Source: DATGPD01 sp041398565
GTDB lineage: Bacteria > Planctomycetota > UBA1135 > UBA2386
DNA length: 64,000 nucleotides
Reading direction: 5' to 3'
Assembly: GCA_041398565.1 (NCBI GenBank)
Contig: JAWKUN010000005.1
Location: forward strand, 744,001 to 808,000
Shown piece after piece: positions 8,998 through 17,655 of this stretch. The first letter of the stretch is position 1. Every line of letters begins with the position of its first letter. Position numbers and translations under genes: made by a program. Below the pieces are notes generated by a model that made no database searches, was not told the origin of the DNA, and worked only from the letters and a program-made list of their open reading frames with translations.

Positions 8998-11403
8998 TCA
9001 CTCGCCTTCGAGCAGGCGCCACTCGTGGATCCCAGCCGACAGCTTCTCCCCGAGCTGCACCTCGAGGCGCAGAGCCGTCGTCGTCACCGGCGCCCACTCG
9101 ACCCGGTTGTAGACGCCGGGCGTGACGCCGTAGCTGCCTTTCGCCTCCACCGGCTTCCATCCCTCGCCATCGCGGTAGAGCACGCGCCACGACACCGGGT
9201 AGTCGCAAGCGCCGTGGGGAAGGTCGTGGAGCCAGTAGACCTCGCTGCCGTGCACGGTGGCCGGCCGGTCGAACTCGTACTGCACCCACTCGCGACCGCC
9301 GAGGCGCGGCCACCAGTGGAAGAAGGGGCGCGACTTGTCTCCGGGCGCGGCGACGTCCATCTGGTCGGCGAGGGCTCCGGTGAGCCGGCCGTTGTGCGAC
9401 GCCGTGGCCTTGGCACGGTGCGCCAACGTGTCGGCCGGACCGGGAATCGCCGCGCCGGGCGTCGCTGCCAGCCACACCGCCATGGGCGTGCGGCCGCGGT
9501 GCGCCCAGCCGTAGTAGGGAATCGCCGCGAAGGTCACCTCGCCGGCGTCCTCGCGGCCGGCGCCGTCCTGAGTGCGACGCACGCGAGTACCGGTGCCACG
9601 CACCACGACCACGCCGCCGAGCAGGTCCTTACGCGCCTCGACGGTGAGATCGGCGTCGCCGACCACCATGTCGAGCACGTCACCGCTGCTGGTGTCGACG
9701 CCTTCGACGCAGTACACGAGCGGCCCGCGCTGCAGAGCGATGCGTCCGCTGCAGTCGGCGACTTCTGCATGCGCGCGAACCCTGCGCACCGGCATGGGCA
9801 GGTCGAGCGTCACCACGTCGCCCTTCTGCCACAGCCGGTCCAGCCCGAAGTAGCCGCGCTCGACCTCCGCGTCCTGCACCTGGCCGTTGACGCTGACCGT
9901 GGGTCGCGCGTCGATCGCGTCGGCGAACTCGTAGAGGTCGCTCGGCACCACCTGGTCGCGCGCCCAGCCCGGCACGCGCAGGCGCATGCGCACGCGGCGC
10001 GGCGCGTCGGTGTCCACGGTGATCTGCACCCTGCCGTCCCACGGATAGCGGGTGTCCACCCGCAGCCCGACCTCGCCACCCGGCATGGCGACGCGCACCG
10101 AGCCGGCGACGAAGAGATTGACGAACAGGTCGTCTCCCTGCCGCGCGTAGGCGTAGCGCCCGAGCGACGGCACGAAACGCGCATCGTTGCTCGGGCAGCA
10201 AGCGCACGCGAACCACGCGCTGCGCTGCGCGCCCTGGAACGACGCCAGAGCGTTGGGGTAGAAGAAGGTCTTGCCGTCGAGGCCGATGCCCGACAGGCAG
10301 TTGTTGTAGAGCGAGCGCTCGAGCACGTCGATGTACCGCCCGTCGCCGTGCAGCAGGAACAGGCGGTGGTTCCAGAACACGTTGGCGATCGCTGCGCACG
10401 TCTCGCAGTAGGCGCTGGCATTGGGCAGCTCGTAGGCCTTGCCGAACGCTTCGCCGGCGCCGGTCGCGCCGATGCCGCCGGTGAGGTAGAGCTTCTTGCC
10501 GACGACGTCCTGCCACAGGGTGTCGATGGCGTCGATCCATCGCTTCTCACCGGTGAGCGCGGCCACGTCTGCCATGCCGGCGTACATGTAGGCGGCGCGC
10601 ACGGCGTGCCCGACCGCCTCCTTCTGCTGCAGCACCGGCACGTGGTCCTGGCAGTACTCGCCCCACGACGCTCGGCCCTCGTGCACACCGCGTACCTCGA
10701 GCAGGAAGCGAGCCAAGTCGAGCCAGCGGCGCTCGCCGGTGACGCGGTAGAGCCGGCACAGACCGATCTCGATGCCCTGGTGCCCGGGCGGCTTGTGCTC
10801 GCCTTGGGGCCCGAAGTCGCTCGCCAGCCGGTTGGCCAGCGCGAGGGCGACGTCGAGGAAGTTGCGCCTGCCGGTCGCCTCGAAGTGGGCGCAGGCCGCC
10901 TCGAACAGGTGGCCGGCGTTGTACAGCTCGTGGCTGCCCTGCTCCTTCTCGTAGCGCGCGTCACCGTACCAGCTCTTCAGGCGCTCGCACTTCAGCGTGC
11001 GCGCCGTGTAGAGGTAGCCGTCCTCCTCCTGCGCCGCGGCGATCTTGGCGATGAGCTCGTCGGCACGCGCGTCGAGCGCCGGATCGGGTTGCAGGTGCAA
11101 CGCGTAGGCGATCCCTTCGACGATCTTGTAGACGTCGGAGTCGTCGAACGGGTAGCTGCCCTCGAACTCACCGTCGCGCTGGCCACCGGCCCGCTCGAAG
11201 TTGCGGATGCGCCCGGTCTTCTCGCACTGCTCGATGGCGTACGGAATCGTCGTCGCCCGGCTGGTCTGCATGCGCGGCAGCCAGAAGGCATCGTCGATCG
11301 TGACGCTGGTGAACGGGACCGCGGTGTACGGATAGTCGTGCCCCGAAGGCGCCTGGGCCGCCACTCGGGCCGCAAGTGCCGCGAAACCCAGCGCCACGCA
11401 CAA
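8998..11403 (-). CDS. Secreted GH127 beta-L-arabinofuranosidase
   Basis: Glycoside hydrolase family 127 (formerly DUF1680), which removes beta-L-arabinofuranosyl residues from plant-type glycans. After a signal peptide (VALGFAALAARVAAQA) come the family blocks: FTSVTIDDAFWLPRM, EEDGYLYT, SHELYNAGHLFEAA, HKPPGHQGIEIGL. The Zn-cysteine active site of HypBA1 (Glu, Cys, Cys-Cys) is matched by ETC near residue 333 and CCPSN near residue 401. The C-terminal 130 residues form an added beta-rich, carbohydrate-binding-like domain (REWVQYEFDRPATVHGSEVYW). The start is uncertain; TTG 11403 gives a compact signal peptide of about 20 residues. It heads a two-gene unit with the arabinokinase-like gene. Confidence 0.88.
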   Translation of the reverse strand: MCVALGFAALAARVAAQAPSGHDYPYTAVPFTSVTIDDAFWLPRMQTSRATTIPYAIEQCEKTGRIRNFERAGGQRDGEFEGSYPFDDSDVYKIVEGIAYALHLQPDPALDARADELIAKIAAAQEEDGYLYTARTLKCERLKSWYGDARYEKEQGSHELYNAGHLFEAACAHFEATGRRNFLDVALALANRLASDFGPQGEHKPPGHQGIEIGLCRLYRVTGERRWLDLARFLLEVRGVHEGRASWGEYCQDHVPVLQQKEAVGHAVRAAYMYAGMADVAALTGEKRWIDAIDTLWQDVVGKKLYLTGGIGATGAGEAFGKAYELPNASAYCETCAAIANVFWNHRLFLLHGDGRYIDVLERSLYNNCLSGIGLDGKTFFYPNALASFQGAQRSAWFACACCPSNDARFVPSLGRYAYARQGDDLFVNLFVAGSVRVAMPGGEVGLRVDTRYPWDGRVQITVDTDAPRRVRMRLRVPGWARDQVVPSDLYEFADAIDARPTVSVNGQVQDAEVERGYFGLDRLWQKGDVVTLDLPMPVRRVRAHAEVADCSGRIALQRGPLVYCVEGVDTSSGDVLDMVVGDADLTVEARKDLLGGVVVVRGTGTRVRRTQDGAGREDAGEVTFAAIPYYGWAHRGRTPMAVWLAATPGAAIPGPADTLAHRAKATASHNGRLTGALADQMDVAAPGDKSRPFFHWWPRLGGREWVQYEFDRPATVHGSEVYWLHDLPHGACDYPVSWRVLYRDGEGWKPVEAKGSYGVTPGVYNRVEWAPVTTTALRLEVQLGEKLSAGIHEWRLLEGE

Positions 11404-11474
11404 ACTCGGCGATGCCGTTCCGCTGCCACGGCGCTGAGCCCGTCCACTTCCAGCGGCACTGGAAGCCCCGGCAA
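11399..11474 (-). repeat. Intergenic repeat copy A with CTTCCAG-N5-CTGGAAG palindrome
   Basis: About 76 nt alignable with 49419-49492 (59 of 76 positions by hand). It contains a perfect 7-bp inverted repeat at 11447-11453 and 11459-11465 with loop CGGCA. Its end overlaps the start of the GH127 gene. Confidence 0.55.
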
Positions 11475-11710
11475 CAGAGCGCCCGGGGGCCCCTCCGGTC
11501 GGCGCGAAGCGCCGACTGCAAGCAAGCTCTTGGTTGCGGCCCCGGCCGCGACGAGACACGTTCCAGACTGGCGCAGCGACCACAGCACCGACGACACGAG
11601 CGACGAGCATGCCGGGACGTTGGCAGACCGCGGGGGCCGGGTAAAGCCCCGGGGTGCGCCCTGGCGACATTCCCGCGACCCCGACCGCCCTGCGGCGTAG
11701 ATTCGCGGCG
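11404..11710. other. Divergent intergenic region between GH127 and selenoprotein genes
   Basis: A 307-nt gap without a convincing gene. It holds most of intergenic repeat copy A, a perfect 8-bp hairpin with a 3-nt loop (GTCGGCGC/GCGCCGAC, 11499-11517), and the TAGATT element at 11698-11703. Promoters for both flanking genes must lie here or within the neighbours. Confidence 0.6.
11698..11703 (+). promoter_or_regulatory. TANNNT -10 element for the thioredoxin-like selenoprotein
   Basis: TAGATT, 7 nt before ATG 11711. With a start site about 6-7 nt after the hexamer the transcript would be essentially leaderless. Confidence 0.5.
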
Positions 11711-12649
11711 ATGCATCGCTCGACCTCGTCCCTCGCCGCCGCGTTCGCGGCGGTCCTGCTCGCGGGTGCTCCTCCCGCGCAGGCCTCGAACCAAGAAGCG
11801 CTGAAGGAGAAGCGCGCCGAGAAGCTCGCCAAGCCGGTGTTCGAGAACGCCGCCTGGCGGCTCGACTACGACGCCGCGCGCGAAGAGGCCAAGAAGGACG
11901 GCAAGTTCGTCCTGGTGTACTTCACGCGCAGCTACGCGGCTTGACCCCCGTGCAACCAGCTGGAGAGCCGTGTGCTCTCCACCGAGGAGTTCGCCGCGTG
12001 GTCGAAGAAGGTGGTGTTGTTCCTGCACAACACGTCGCGAGTCGCCGACGAGCCCTATCCGAACCTCCTGTTCGAGAAGGGCGGGATCGGCTTCCCGACC
12101 ATGAGCTTCCTCGCCGACGACGGCACACTGCTGAAGCAGGTGGGGCACGTCACGCCGGTGGCGCAGCTCGAACAGGCGTATCAGGACCTGCTTGCGTGGC
12201 AGAAGCTGCGGGCGACGGTCGAGGCCGGCGAGGGCGGTAGCGCCGCGGAACTCGAGCTGTTCCGGACCGAGCTGGCGATGGGCAACCGGCCGTACGCCGA
12301 GATGGCAGAGCGCCGCGCCAAGCTCCCGATCGCCGATGCCGACGCCGAGAAGGTCGATCAGCAGCTGGTCAACCTGCAGTTCGGCGAGATCCTGCGCGAC
12401 ACACCGCGCGACCAGCAGCATGTCGGCGGCGAGAAGTTCGTCGCCATGTTCCGCGCCGGGCGCCTGCCCGACACCAGCACCGAGACCTCGTTCTGGCAGT
12501 ACATCTTCGCGCACGCGGCGCGCGAGAAGGACACGGCGCTGTTCGAGGAAGTGCTCGACCACCTCAAGAAGGCCAAGGCCGACGACCCACGGCTGGCGCG
12601 CTACCTGAAGCAGCTCGAAGCGCAGCTCGAGAAGCTCAAGGGCGGCTAG
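11711..12649 (+). CDS. Exported thioredoxin-like protein, candidate selenoprotein (Sec78)
   Basis: Read through one in-frame TGA (11942-11944), this is a 312-residue protein. Residues 1-25 are a signal peptide (AGAPPAQA). Residues 35-150 form a thioredoxin_7/DUF255-like fold: AWRLDYDAAREEAKKDGKF, the strand VLVYFTRSYAA, then U-P-P-C at 78-81 where relatives have CxxC, and the cis-Pro loop GGIGFPTMSFLADDG. The C-terminal half is helical with TPR-like character and ends KLKGG. Codon use is uniform on both sides of the TGA and the frame is unbroken, so a decayed gene is unlikely. A hairpin 17 nt after the TGA fits a bacterial SECIS. If TGA is a true stop, only 77 residues without the redox Cys would be made. 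Confidence 0.75.
11961..11981 (+). promoter_or_regulatory. Putative bacterial SECIS hairpin
   Basis: TGGAGAGC pairs perfectly with GCTCTCCA around the loop CGTGT, which contains the G expected near the loop top. The stem begins 17 nt after the TGA, inside the coding sequence, where SelB-binding elements sit in bacteria. Confidence 0.6.
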
Positions 12650-12987
12650 AGCCGACCGGCAACGAGAGGAGCCGGCTCGGCGTGGCACGCACCGTCGAGT
12701 CTTGGCCGGCCGACGGCGCCGGACGACCGCGAGCCGCACCGGCGCGACCGGACGTCCGGGATCTCCTCCGGCCGAATGGCGCTCGACCAAGGTCGCCCCT
12801 CCCCCTGACGCATTCGCGCACCGCTCGGCATAATCCGCCGGCGGGCAGACGATCGAGGTCGTCGCCCATCACCAGCCTCGCAGCGGATGGAGCAACCTCC
12901 ATCACTGAATGCTGGTCCGTCAGCCGTGGTTCGCGGCGACGTCCGCGGCGGCTGCAATCTCTCAACTCGTCAGGAGTCAACGCGCGC
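12650..12987 (+). other. Intergenic leader of the subtilase gene
   Basis: A 338-nt gap with no gene. Just after the selenoprotein stop, GCCGACCGGC and GCCGGCTCGGC form an imperfect terminator-like stem. A sigma-70-type promoter follows at 12805-12834, then a perfect 7-bp hairpin with a 4-nt loop (GATGGAG/CTCCATC, 12886-12903) in the presumed 5' leader, and CAGGAG at 12971-12976 as ribosome binding site. Confidence 0.6.
12805..12834 (+). promoter_or_regulatory. Sigma-70-like promoter of the subtilase gene
   Basis: CTGACG (12805-12810) and CATAAT (12829-12834) are separated by 18 nt. CATAAT is unusually A/T-rich for this sequence. It predicts a leader of about 145 nt, unlike the near-leaderless genes. 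Confidence 0.5.
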
Positions 12988-14352
12988 ATGCGCATGCTCG
13001 TCTCCGCCGCGGCCCTCACATGGGCCGCATCCCTTCCCTGCCAAGACCAGCTCGAGGTCAAGAGCACGATCTCCGGCTTCGCCAACGAACCCATGCCCGT
13101 CGCCGAGCGCTTCGACGACCGCGTGGTCGTCAAGTTCAAGGTCGCGTACGCGACGCCGACGCTCGACGCCGCTCTCGACCTCGTCGGTCTGCGGCGACTC
13201 GCCACCGGCTACGGCAACGCCTTCGAGGTGATCGCCGTGCCGGCGGGCACCGTCGACGCCGTGGTCGCCTGGCTGTCGCGCCAGAGCATCGTCGAGTACG
13301 CCGAGCCCGACTATGTCGCCCACACCATGGGGCAGATGGTCGAGGCACTGCCGTGCGAGGACGAGCTGGCGCCGCTGCCGCTCGTGCCCAACGACACGTT
13401 CTTCAGCCCGTACCAGTGGAACTTCTTCGACCAGGGCATGGTCAGCGGCAGCGCCGTGAGCAACTACGGCGTCAACGCCGTCACCGCCTGGAACACGTCG
13501 AGCGGCGCCAACGTGACTGTGGCCGTCGTCGACACGGGCGTCGCCTACGAGAGCTTCGGCTCGTTCACACAGGCACCCGACCTCGCCGGAGCCACCTTCG
13601 TTTCGCCCTGGAACTTCGTGAGCAACACCGCGCACGCCAACGACGACAACGGACACGGCACGCACGTGGCCGGCACGGTGCGCCAGTCCACCAACAACGG
13701 CATGGGCACGGCCGGCCTGGCCTACAACTGCCGCATCATGCCGGTGAAGGTGCTCAACAGCGCCGGCAGCGGCAGCTACACCGCGATCGCCAACGGCATC
13801 CGCTGGGCCGCCGACCACGGCGCCAACGTCGTCAGCATGAGTCTCGGCGGGACCTCGGGCTCGACGACGCTGTCGTCGGCGGTGAGCTACGCCTGGAATG
13901 CCGGCTGCGTCCTGTGCGCCGCCAGCGGCAACACCGGCCGCAACGGCGTCAACTACCCGGCGCGCTACACCCAGTGCATCGCCGTCGGCGCCACGCGCTT
14001 CGACGGCGCCAAGGCCGGCTACTCGACCTACGGGTCGGGCCTCGACGTGGTCGCTCCCGGTGGCGACACCGCGGTCGACCAGAACGGCGACGGCTACGGC
14101 GACGGCATCCTGCAGCAGACCTTCGCCTCGGGTTCGCCGACCTCGTTCAGCTACTACTTCTTCCAGGGGACGTCGATGGCGACACCGCACGTCGCCGCCA
14201 TCGCCGCCCTGGTGAAGGCCAACAAGCCTGCCTACAGCAACGCACAGGTGCGCAGCGCGATCGAGACCAGCTGCCGCGACCTCGGCAGCAGCGGCTACGA
14301 CACGCGCTTCGGCTACGGCCTCGTCAACGCCGCTGCGGCGCTGACGCGCTGA
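12988..14352 (+). CDS. Secreted subtilisin-like serine protease (S8)
   Basis: 454-residue exported protease. Signal peptide MRMLVSAAALTWAASLPCQ; an inhibitor I9-like propeptide follows (DRVVVKFKVAYATPTLDAAL ending near VEYAEPDYVAH). The catalytic domain has the full triad: Asp in VAVVDTGVAYE, His in NGHGTHVAGT and Ser in GTSMATPHVAA, with the oxyanion Asn in AASGNTG. It ends at the usual AAALTR with no added anchor or sorting domain, so the mature enzyme should be free. ATG 12988 is supported by CAGGAG 11 nt upstream and by the signal peptide. It is followed by a strong hairpin and the DUF1800 gene. Confidence 0.93.
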   Translation: MRMLVSAAALTWAASLPCQDQLEVKSTISGFANEPMPVAERFDDRVVVKFKVAYATPTLDAALDLVGLRRLATGYGNAFEVIAVPAGTVDAVVAWLSRQSIVEYAEPDYVAHTMGQMVEALPCEDELAPLPLVPNDTFFSPYQWNFFDQGMVSGSAVSNYGVNAVTAWNTSSGANVTVAVVDTGVAYESFGSFTQAPDLAGATFVSPWNFVSNTAHANDDNGHGTHVAGTVRQSTNNGMGTAGLAYNCRIMPVKVLNSAGSGSYTAIANGIRWAADHGANVVSMSLGGTSGSTTLSSAVSYAWNAGCVLCAASGNTGRNGVNYPARYTQCIAVGATRFDGAKAGYSTYGSGLDVVAPGGDTAVDQNGDGYGDGILQQTFASGSPTSFSYYFFQGTSMATPHVAAIAALVKANKPAYSNAQVRSAIETSCRDLGSSGYDTRFGYGLVNAAAALTR

Positions 14353-14359
14353 CCCGCCG

Positions 14360-14392
14360 CTGGACCGGCACTGGACCGGCATTGGACTGGGC
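14360..14392 (+). repeat. Three 11-bp direct repeats after the subtilase stop
   Basis: CTGGACCGGCA, CTGGACCGGCA and TTGGACTGGGC follow each other without gaps, 7 nt after the stop codon and just before a terminator-like hairpin. Confidence 0.6.
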
Positions 14393-14395
14393 CGA

Positions 14396-14415
14396 CCTGC
14401 CGCCGGTGCGGCAGG
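14396..14415 (+). terminator. Hairpin terminator candidate of the subtilase gene
   Basis: CCTGCCGC pairs perfectly with GCGGCAGG around a CGGT loop. There is no T-run, as for most hairpins here. Confidence 0.5.
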
Positions 14416-14585
14416 CGTCCGGGCCGAGCGGTCTGCGGCCCAGTCCGGTCGCCGCGGTCCGATTGGCACAGGCCCGACGGACCCTCGGATTTCCGGTCCG
14501 GTCACGCGTGGTGATCCCGCCAGGGGATCTGGACACACCGAGTCGTAAGCCTCGGCGTGCCTCGTTCCCCTTCCAGGAGCCACGA

Positions 14586-16205
14586 ATGACCCTATCGACT
14601 CTCCGCGCCGCCGCCGCGACCCTCGCCGTGGCCGGTGCACCGATCTGTGGGCAGGCGCTCGACCCGCAGGCGTTCCACGTGGTCAGCCGCACGAGCTTCG
14701 GTCACACGTTGCCGATCTTGCAGGCCGCCAGCCAACCCGGCGGAATCGCCGCATACCTGCAAGCCCAGCTCAACCCCGCCGCCGGCGACAACGCCACGGC
14801 GACGGCGCTGGTGAACAGCCTCGGCACGATCACGACTCTGGACGAGCTGCAGCAACTGCAAGCGGTCCTCGCCTGTTTCAGCGACCACCAACTTCGCGAA
14901 GTGATGACCCAATTCTGGGAGCGTCATTTCAACACCAACTTCGGGCGGATCCGCCAGGTGGTACTGGCCTTCGGTGGCACCGACCCCGACGCCGTGGCGT
15001 TCGAAGCGGAGTCCAACGCGCTGTTCCGTCAGCACGCGCTCGGCACGTTCTACGACCTGCTCGTCGCCAGTTCGTTGGGCCGGGCGATGAACGCGTATCT
15101 GAACTTGTTCGCCAACAAGATCCCGATCCCCAACGAGGACTTCGCACGCGAGTGCCTCGAGCTGCACACGGTGGGGCTGAAGAACCTGGCGAACCAGGAC
15201 AACTACACGCACAACGACATCGAAGCGCTGGCGAGCTGCTTCTCGGGTGTCAGCCTGTGGCGAAGCTCTCTCCCCGGCAACCTCATCACCTTCCCCGCCA
15301 GCCCGACCGCACTGCAACGCGTGTTCATCGCCGACTGGCACGACTACAACAGCAAGGTGTTGTTCGGCGGCGGTGGCCCGATCCCGCAGCTCATGATCGC
15401 GGCGCAACCGCAGAACTCCGCGCTCGGCCAACGCGATGCCTACACCGTCTTGTGGTTCCTGGCCAACGCCGACGCCACCAAGGAGTTCGTGTGCGACAAA
15501 CTGATCCGCTTCTTCCTCGGCGACGACGCCAACGAGCCGACCCTGCGCACCCAGTGCATGGCAAGTTGGGGCAGCAACGGTGGTGACCTGCGCGCCGTGC
15601 TGACGACGCTTCTGAACTCCTCGCAGTTCCAGGGCACGACCTACCGGCGCAAGCGCCTGCGCAACCCGATGGAGTACGCGGTCGGTGTCGTGCGCGCGCT
15701 GGGCGGCACGGTCAGCGCACCCAGCGACCTCGACGCCCTGCTCGATACGACGACGAACATGGGGATGGACCTGTTCGGCTACCCGTCGCCCGACGGCTTC
15801 CCCAACGACAGCTACGAGCAGACCGGCACGCAGATCTACATGGATGCGACGGGGTTCGCGAAGGCCATCCATCGCCGAGGTCCGCCGTACGCCAACCCAC
15901 CCTACCAGGGGACCGTGGCATTCACGTTGCCGACCGATGTCGCCACGGGGATCGGCACCCTGGTGACCGGCGGCAGCGCCACCAATCCACTGCACGTTGC
16001 CGAGTACTTCCTTCGCCGCATGTATGTCGACGACTGGAACTCGACCGATCTGATCAAGTGCGCGCGCCTGGTGGCGCAGACCGAGAACGGCCTCAATCAG
16101 GGGTTGAACGTCGGCAACCCGCCGGGCAGCAATCAGGACTACCAGGGCCGCATCGACCTGCTGGCCTTCCTCGTCGCGTCTCTTCCCCAGGCCTTCAAGA
16201 AGTGA
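14586..16205 (+). CDS. DUF1800 family secreted protein
   Basis: 539 residues with signal peptide (TLRAAAATLAVAGAPICGQA). DUF1800 proteins are typically encoded beside DUF1501 proteins in Planctomycetota and some other phyla; no biochemical role is established. Family features seen: RTSFGHTLP near the N-terminus, MTQFWERHFNTN, NEDFARECLELHTVGL, and a C-terminal YFLRRMYVDDW. AGGAG lies about 7 nt upstream of ATG 14586. The DUF1501 gene starts 8 nt after the stop, so the two are almost certainly one operon, and probably work together at the cell surface. Confidence 0.92.
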   Translation: MTLSTLRAAAATLAVAGAPICGQALDPQAFHVVSRTSFGHTLPILQAASQPGGIAAYLQAQLNPAAGDNATATALVNSLGTITTLDELQQLQAVLACFSDHQLREVMTQFWERHFNTNFGRIRQVVLAFGGTDPDAVAFEAESNALFRQHALGTFYDLLVASSLGRAMNAYLNLFANKIPIPNEDFARECLELHTVGLKNLANQDNYTHNDIEALASCFSGVSLWRSSLPGNLITFPASPTALQRVFIADWHDYNSKVLFGGGGPIPQLMIAAQPQNSALGQRDAYTVLWFLANADATKEFVCDKLIRFFLGDDANEPTLRTQCMASWGSNGGDLRAVLTTLLNSSQFQGTTYRRKRLRNPMEYAVGVVRALGGTVSAPSDLDALLDTTTNMGMDLFGYPSPDGFPNDSYEQTGTQIYMDATGFAKAIHRRGPPYANPPYQGTVAFTLPTDVATGIGTLVTGGSATNPLHVAEYFLRRMYVDDWNSTDLIKCARLVAQTENGLNQGLNVGNPPGSNQDYQGRIDLLAFLVASLPQAFKK

Positions 16206-16213
16206 GGTGCTCC

Positions 16214-17614
16214 ATGAAATCGCTCGATCGTCGTGATCTCCTGCGCTTGGGTGCCTTCGGCAGCCTGGGCGCCATGACCGGACGGCTGGCTGCGCTGTGC
16301 AACCCGAGCGCAGCGTTCGATGCGGCTGCGGTCCCGACCTACCGCAAGGCGCTGGTCGTCTTCCTGCGCGGCGCCAATGACGGCGTCAACACGATCATCC
16401 CCTCCGGTGACGCCACCGCCTATCGAGCCCAGCGCTTCTTGGCAGGTACGGGCGGAGTCTGGATCGATCCCGCGCCGCTGCGTTTCGTCCCCGGCTCGAC
16501 CTACGCCAAGATCAACCCGTTCTTGCATGCGCGCCTGCTCGCACCGATCAACAACGGGCACGTGGCGTTCCTGCACGCGATGGGTACCGACAACCCGTCG
16601 CGCTCGCACTTCGAGGAGATGGACAAGCTGGAACAGGCCGACGAGACGCCGGGCGCCAAGGAGGGCTTCGTCGCCCGCCTGCTCGACCACGTCGGCTCCA
16701 GCTCGGCGGTGCGCGGGGTGAGCATCGCCAGCCACATGCAGCGCATGTTCCGCTCCGGCGACGCCGGCCGCATCACGACACACGTTCGCAGCGTGGCCAG
16801 CTACGAGTTCGGCGCGCCGGTGCCGTACCAGCGCGTGCGCGGCAATCCGACCAACAACGCCGGGCTGTGGGGCTGCAGCGCCGTGGTGAATCCGGCCGAC
16901 GACATCGACGTACTCATTCGCACCACCGCGACGCGGATGATGGAGGCGGAGGCCGACATCGCCAACGTGCGCGCCTGGCTGGCGACCAACCACCAGCCGG
17001 CGAACTATCCGACCGATGCGTCGCAGGTGCCGGCCGGCGCACCCGCGGCCCTGAACAACGGGCAGTCGTTCAAGTTCATGCGCGAGCTCGAGGAGGCAAA
17101 GTCCATGCTCCTGCGCACCGACTGCCGCGTCGCCGGCGTCGATTTCGGAGGATTCGACACGCACAACGGCCAATTGCCGCAGCACGAGAGCTTGATGCAA
17201 GTCCTCGGCTGGGGCTTGAACTCCGTGTACCAGGACACCGTCAACGTCGCCAACAACGAAGTGCTGATCCTGGTCGTCACCGAGTTCGGTCGCACCAACG
17301 CCGTGAACAACAGCGACGGGACCGACCATGGCGTCGGCGCGCTGTGCATGGCGATCGGCGTGAACGTGCGGCCCGGGGTCTACAACTGCGCGGCCAACCC
17401 CAACTCCTTCGGCGAGGCCTGGACGACGCTGGGCCACAACATGACCGGCATCTACGAGAACGCTGTGCCGACCAAGACCCACTTCCAGACCATGATCGCC
17501 GAGGTCTGCCAGCGGCACTTCGGTCTGACGGCGCCGCAGACGGACATCGTCGTGCCCGGGTTCTCCGGCCACGCGCCGACCGGGATCTACCGCCAGCTCG
17601 GCTTCCTGCTGTAG
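16214..17614 (+). CDS. DUF1501 family protein, probable Tat substrate
   Basis: 466 residues. The N-terminus, LDRRDLLRLGAFGSLGAM, is a twin-arginine signal, as usual for DUF1501 proteins, which belong to the alkaline-phosphatase/sulfatase-like superfamily. Visible family motifs: ALVVFLRGANDGVNTIIP, DTHNGQLPQHESLM, LILVVTEFGRTNAVNNSDGTDHG. The metal-binding-type residues in FGRT and DHG are kept. GAGGTG lies just before ATG 16214 and overlaps the end of the DUF1800 gene. Export through Tat suggests cofactor or metal loading in the cytoplasm. Confidence 0.92.
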   Translation: MKSLDRRDLLRLGAFGSLGAMTGRLAALCNPSAAFDAAAVPTYRKALVVFLRGANDGVNTIIPSGDATAYRAQRFLAGTGGVWIDPAPLRFVPGSTYAKINPFLHARLLAPINNGHVAFLHAMGTDNPSRSHFEEMDKLEQADETPGAKEGFVARLLDHVGSSSAVRGVSIASHMQRMFRSGDAGRITTHVRSVASYEFGAPVPYQRVRGNPTNNAGLWGCSAVVNPADDIDVLIRTTATRMMEAEADIANVRAWLATNHQPANYPTDASQVPAGAPAALNNGQSFKFMRELEEAKSMLLRTDCRVAGVDFGGFDTHNGQLPQHESLMQVLGWGLNSVYQDTVNVANNEVLILVVTEFGRTNAVNNSDGTDHGVGALCMAIGVNVRPGVYNCAANPNSFGEAWTTLGHNMTGIYENAVPTKTHFQTMIAEVCQRHFGLTAPQTDIVVPGFSGHAPTGIYRQLGFLL

Positions 17615-17638
17615 GCGGAAACGCGGGCGGCGGGGCGC

Positions 17639-17644
17639 TACGCT
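17639..17644 (+). promoter_or_regulatory. TANNNT -10 element for the DUF445 gene
   Basis: TACGCT, 11 nt before ATG 17656. Confidence 0.4.
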
Positions 17645-17655
17645 TCGCCGCCCCC

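Noticed and set aside
11711..11944. A 77-residue protein ending at TGA 11944, or a pseudogene with a nonsense mutation
   Set aside because: The frame stays open and coding-like for 235 further codons, the TGA replaces the redox Cys exactly, and a SECIS-like hairpin follows.
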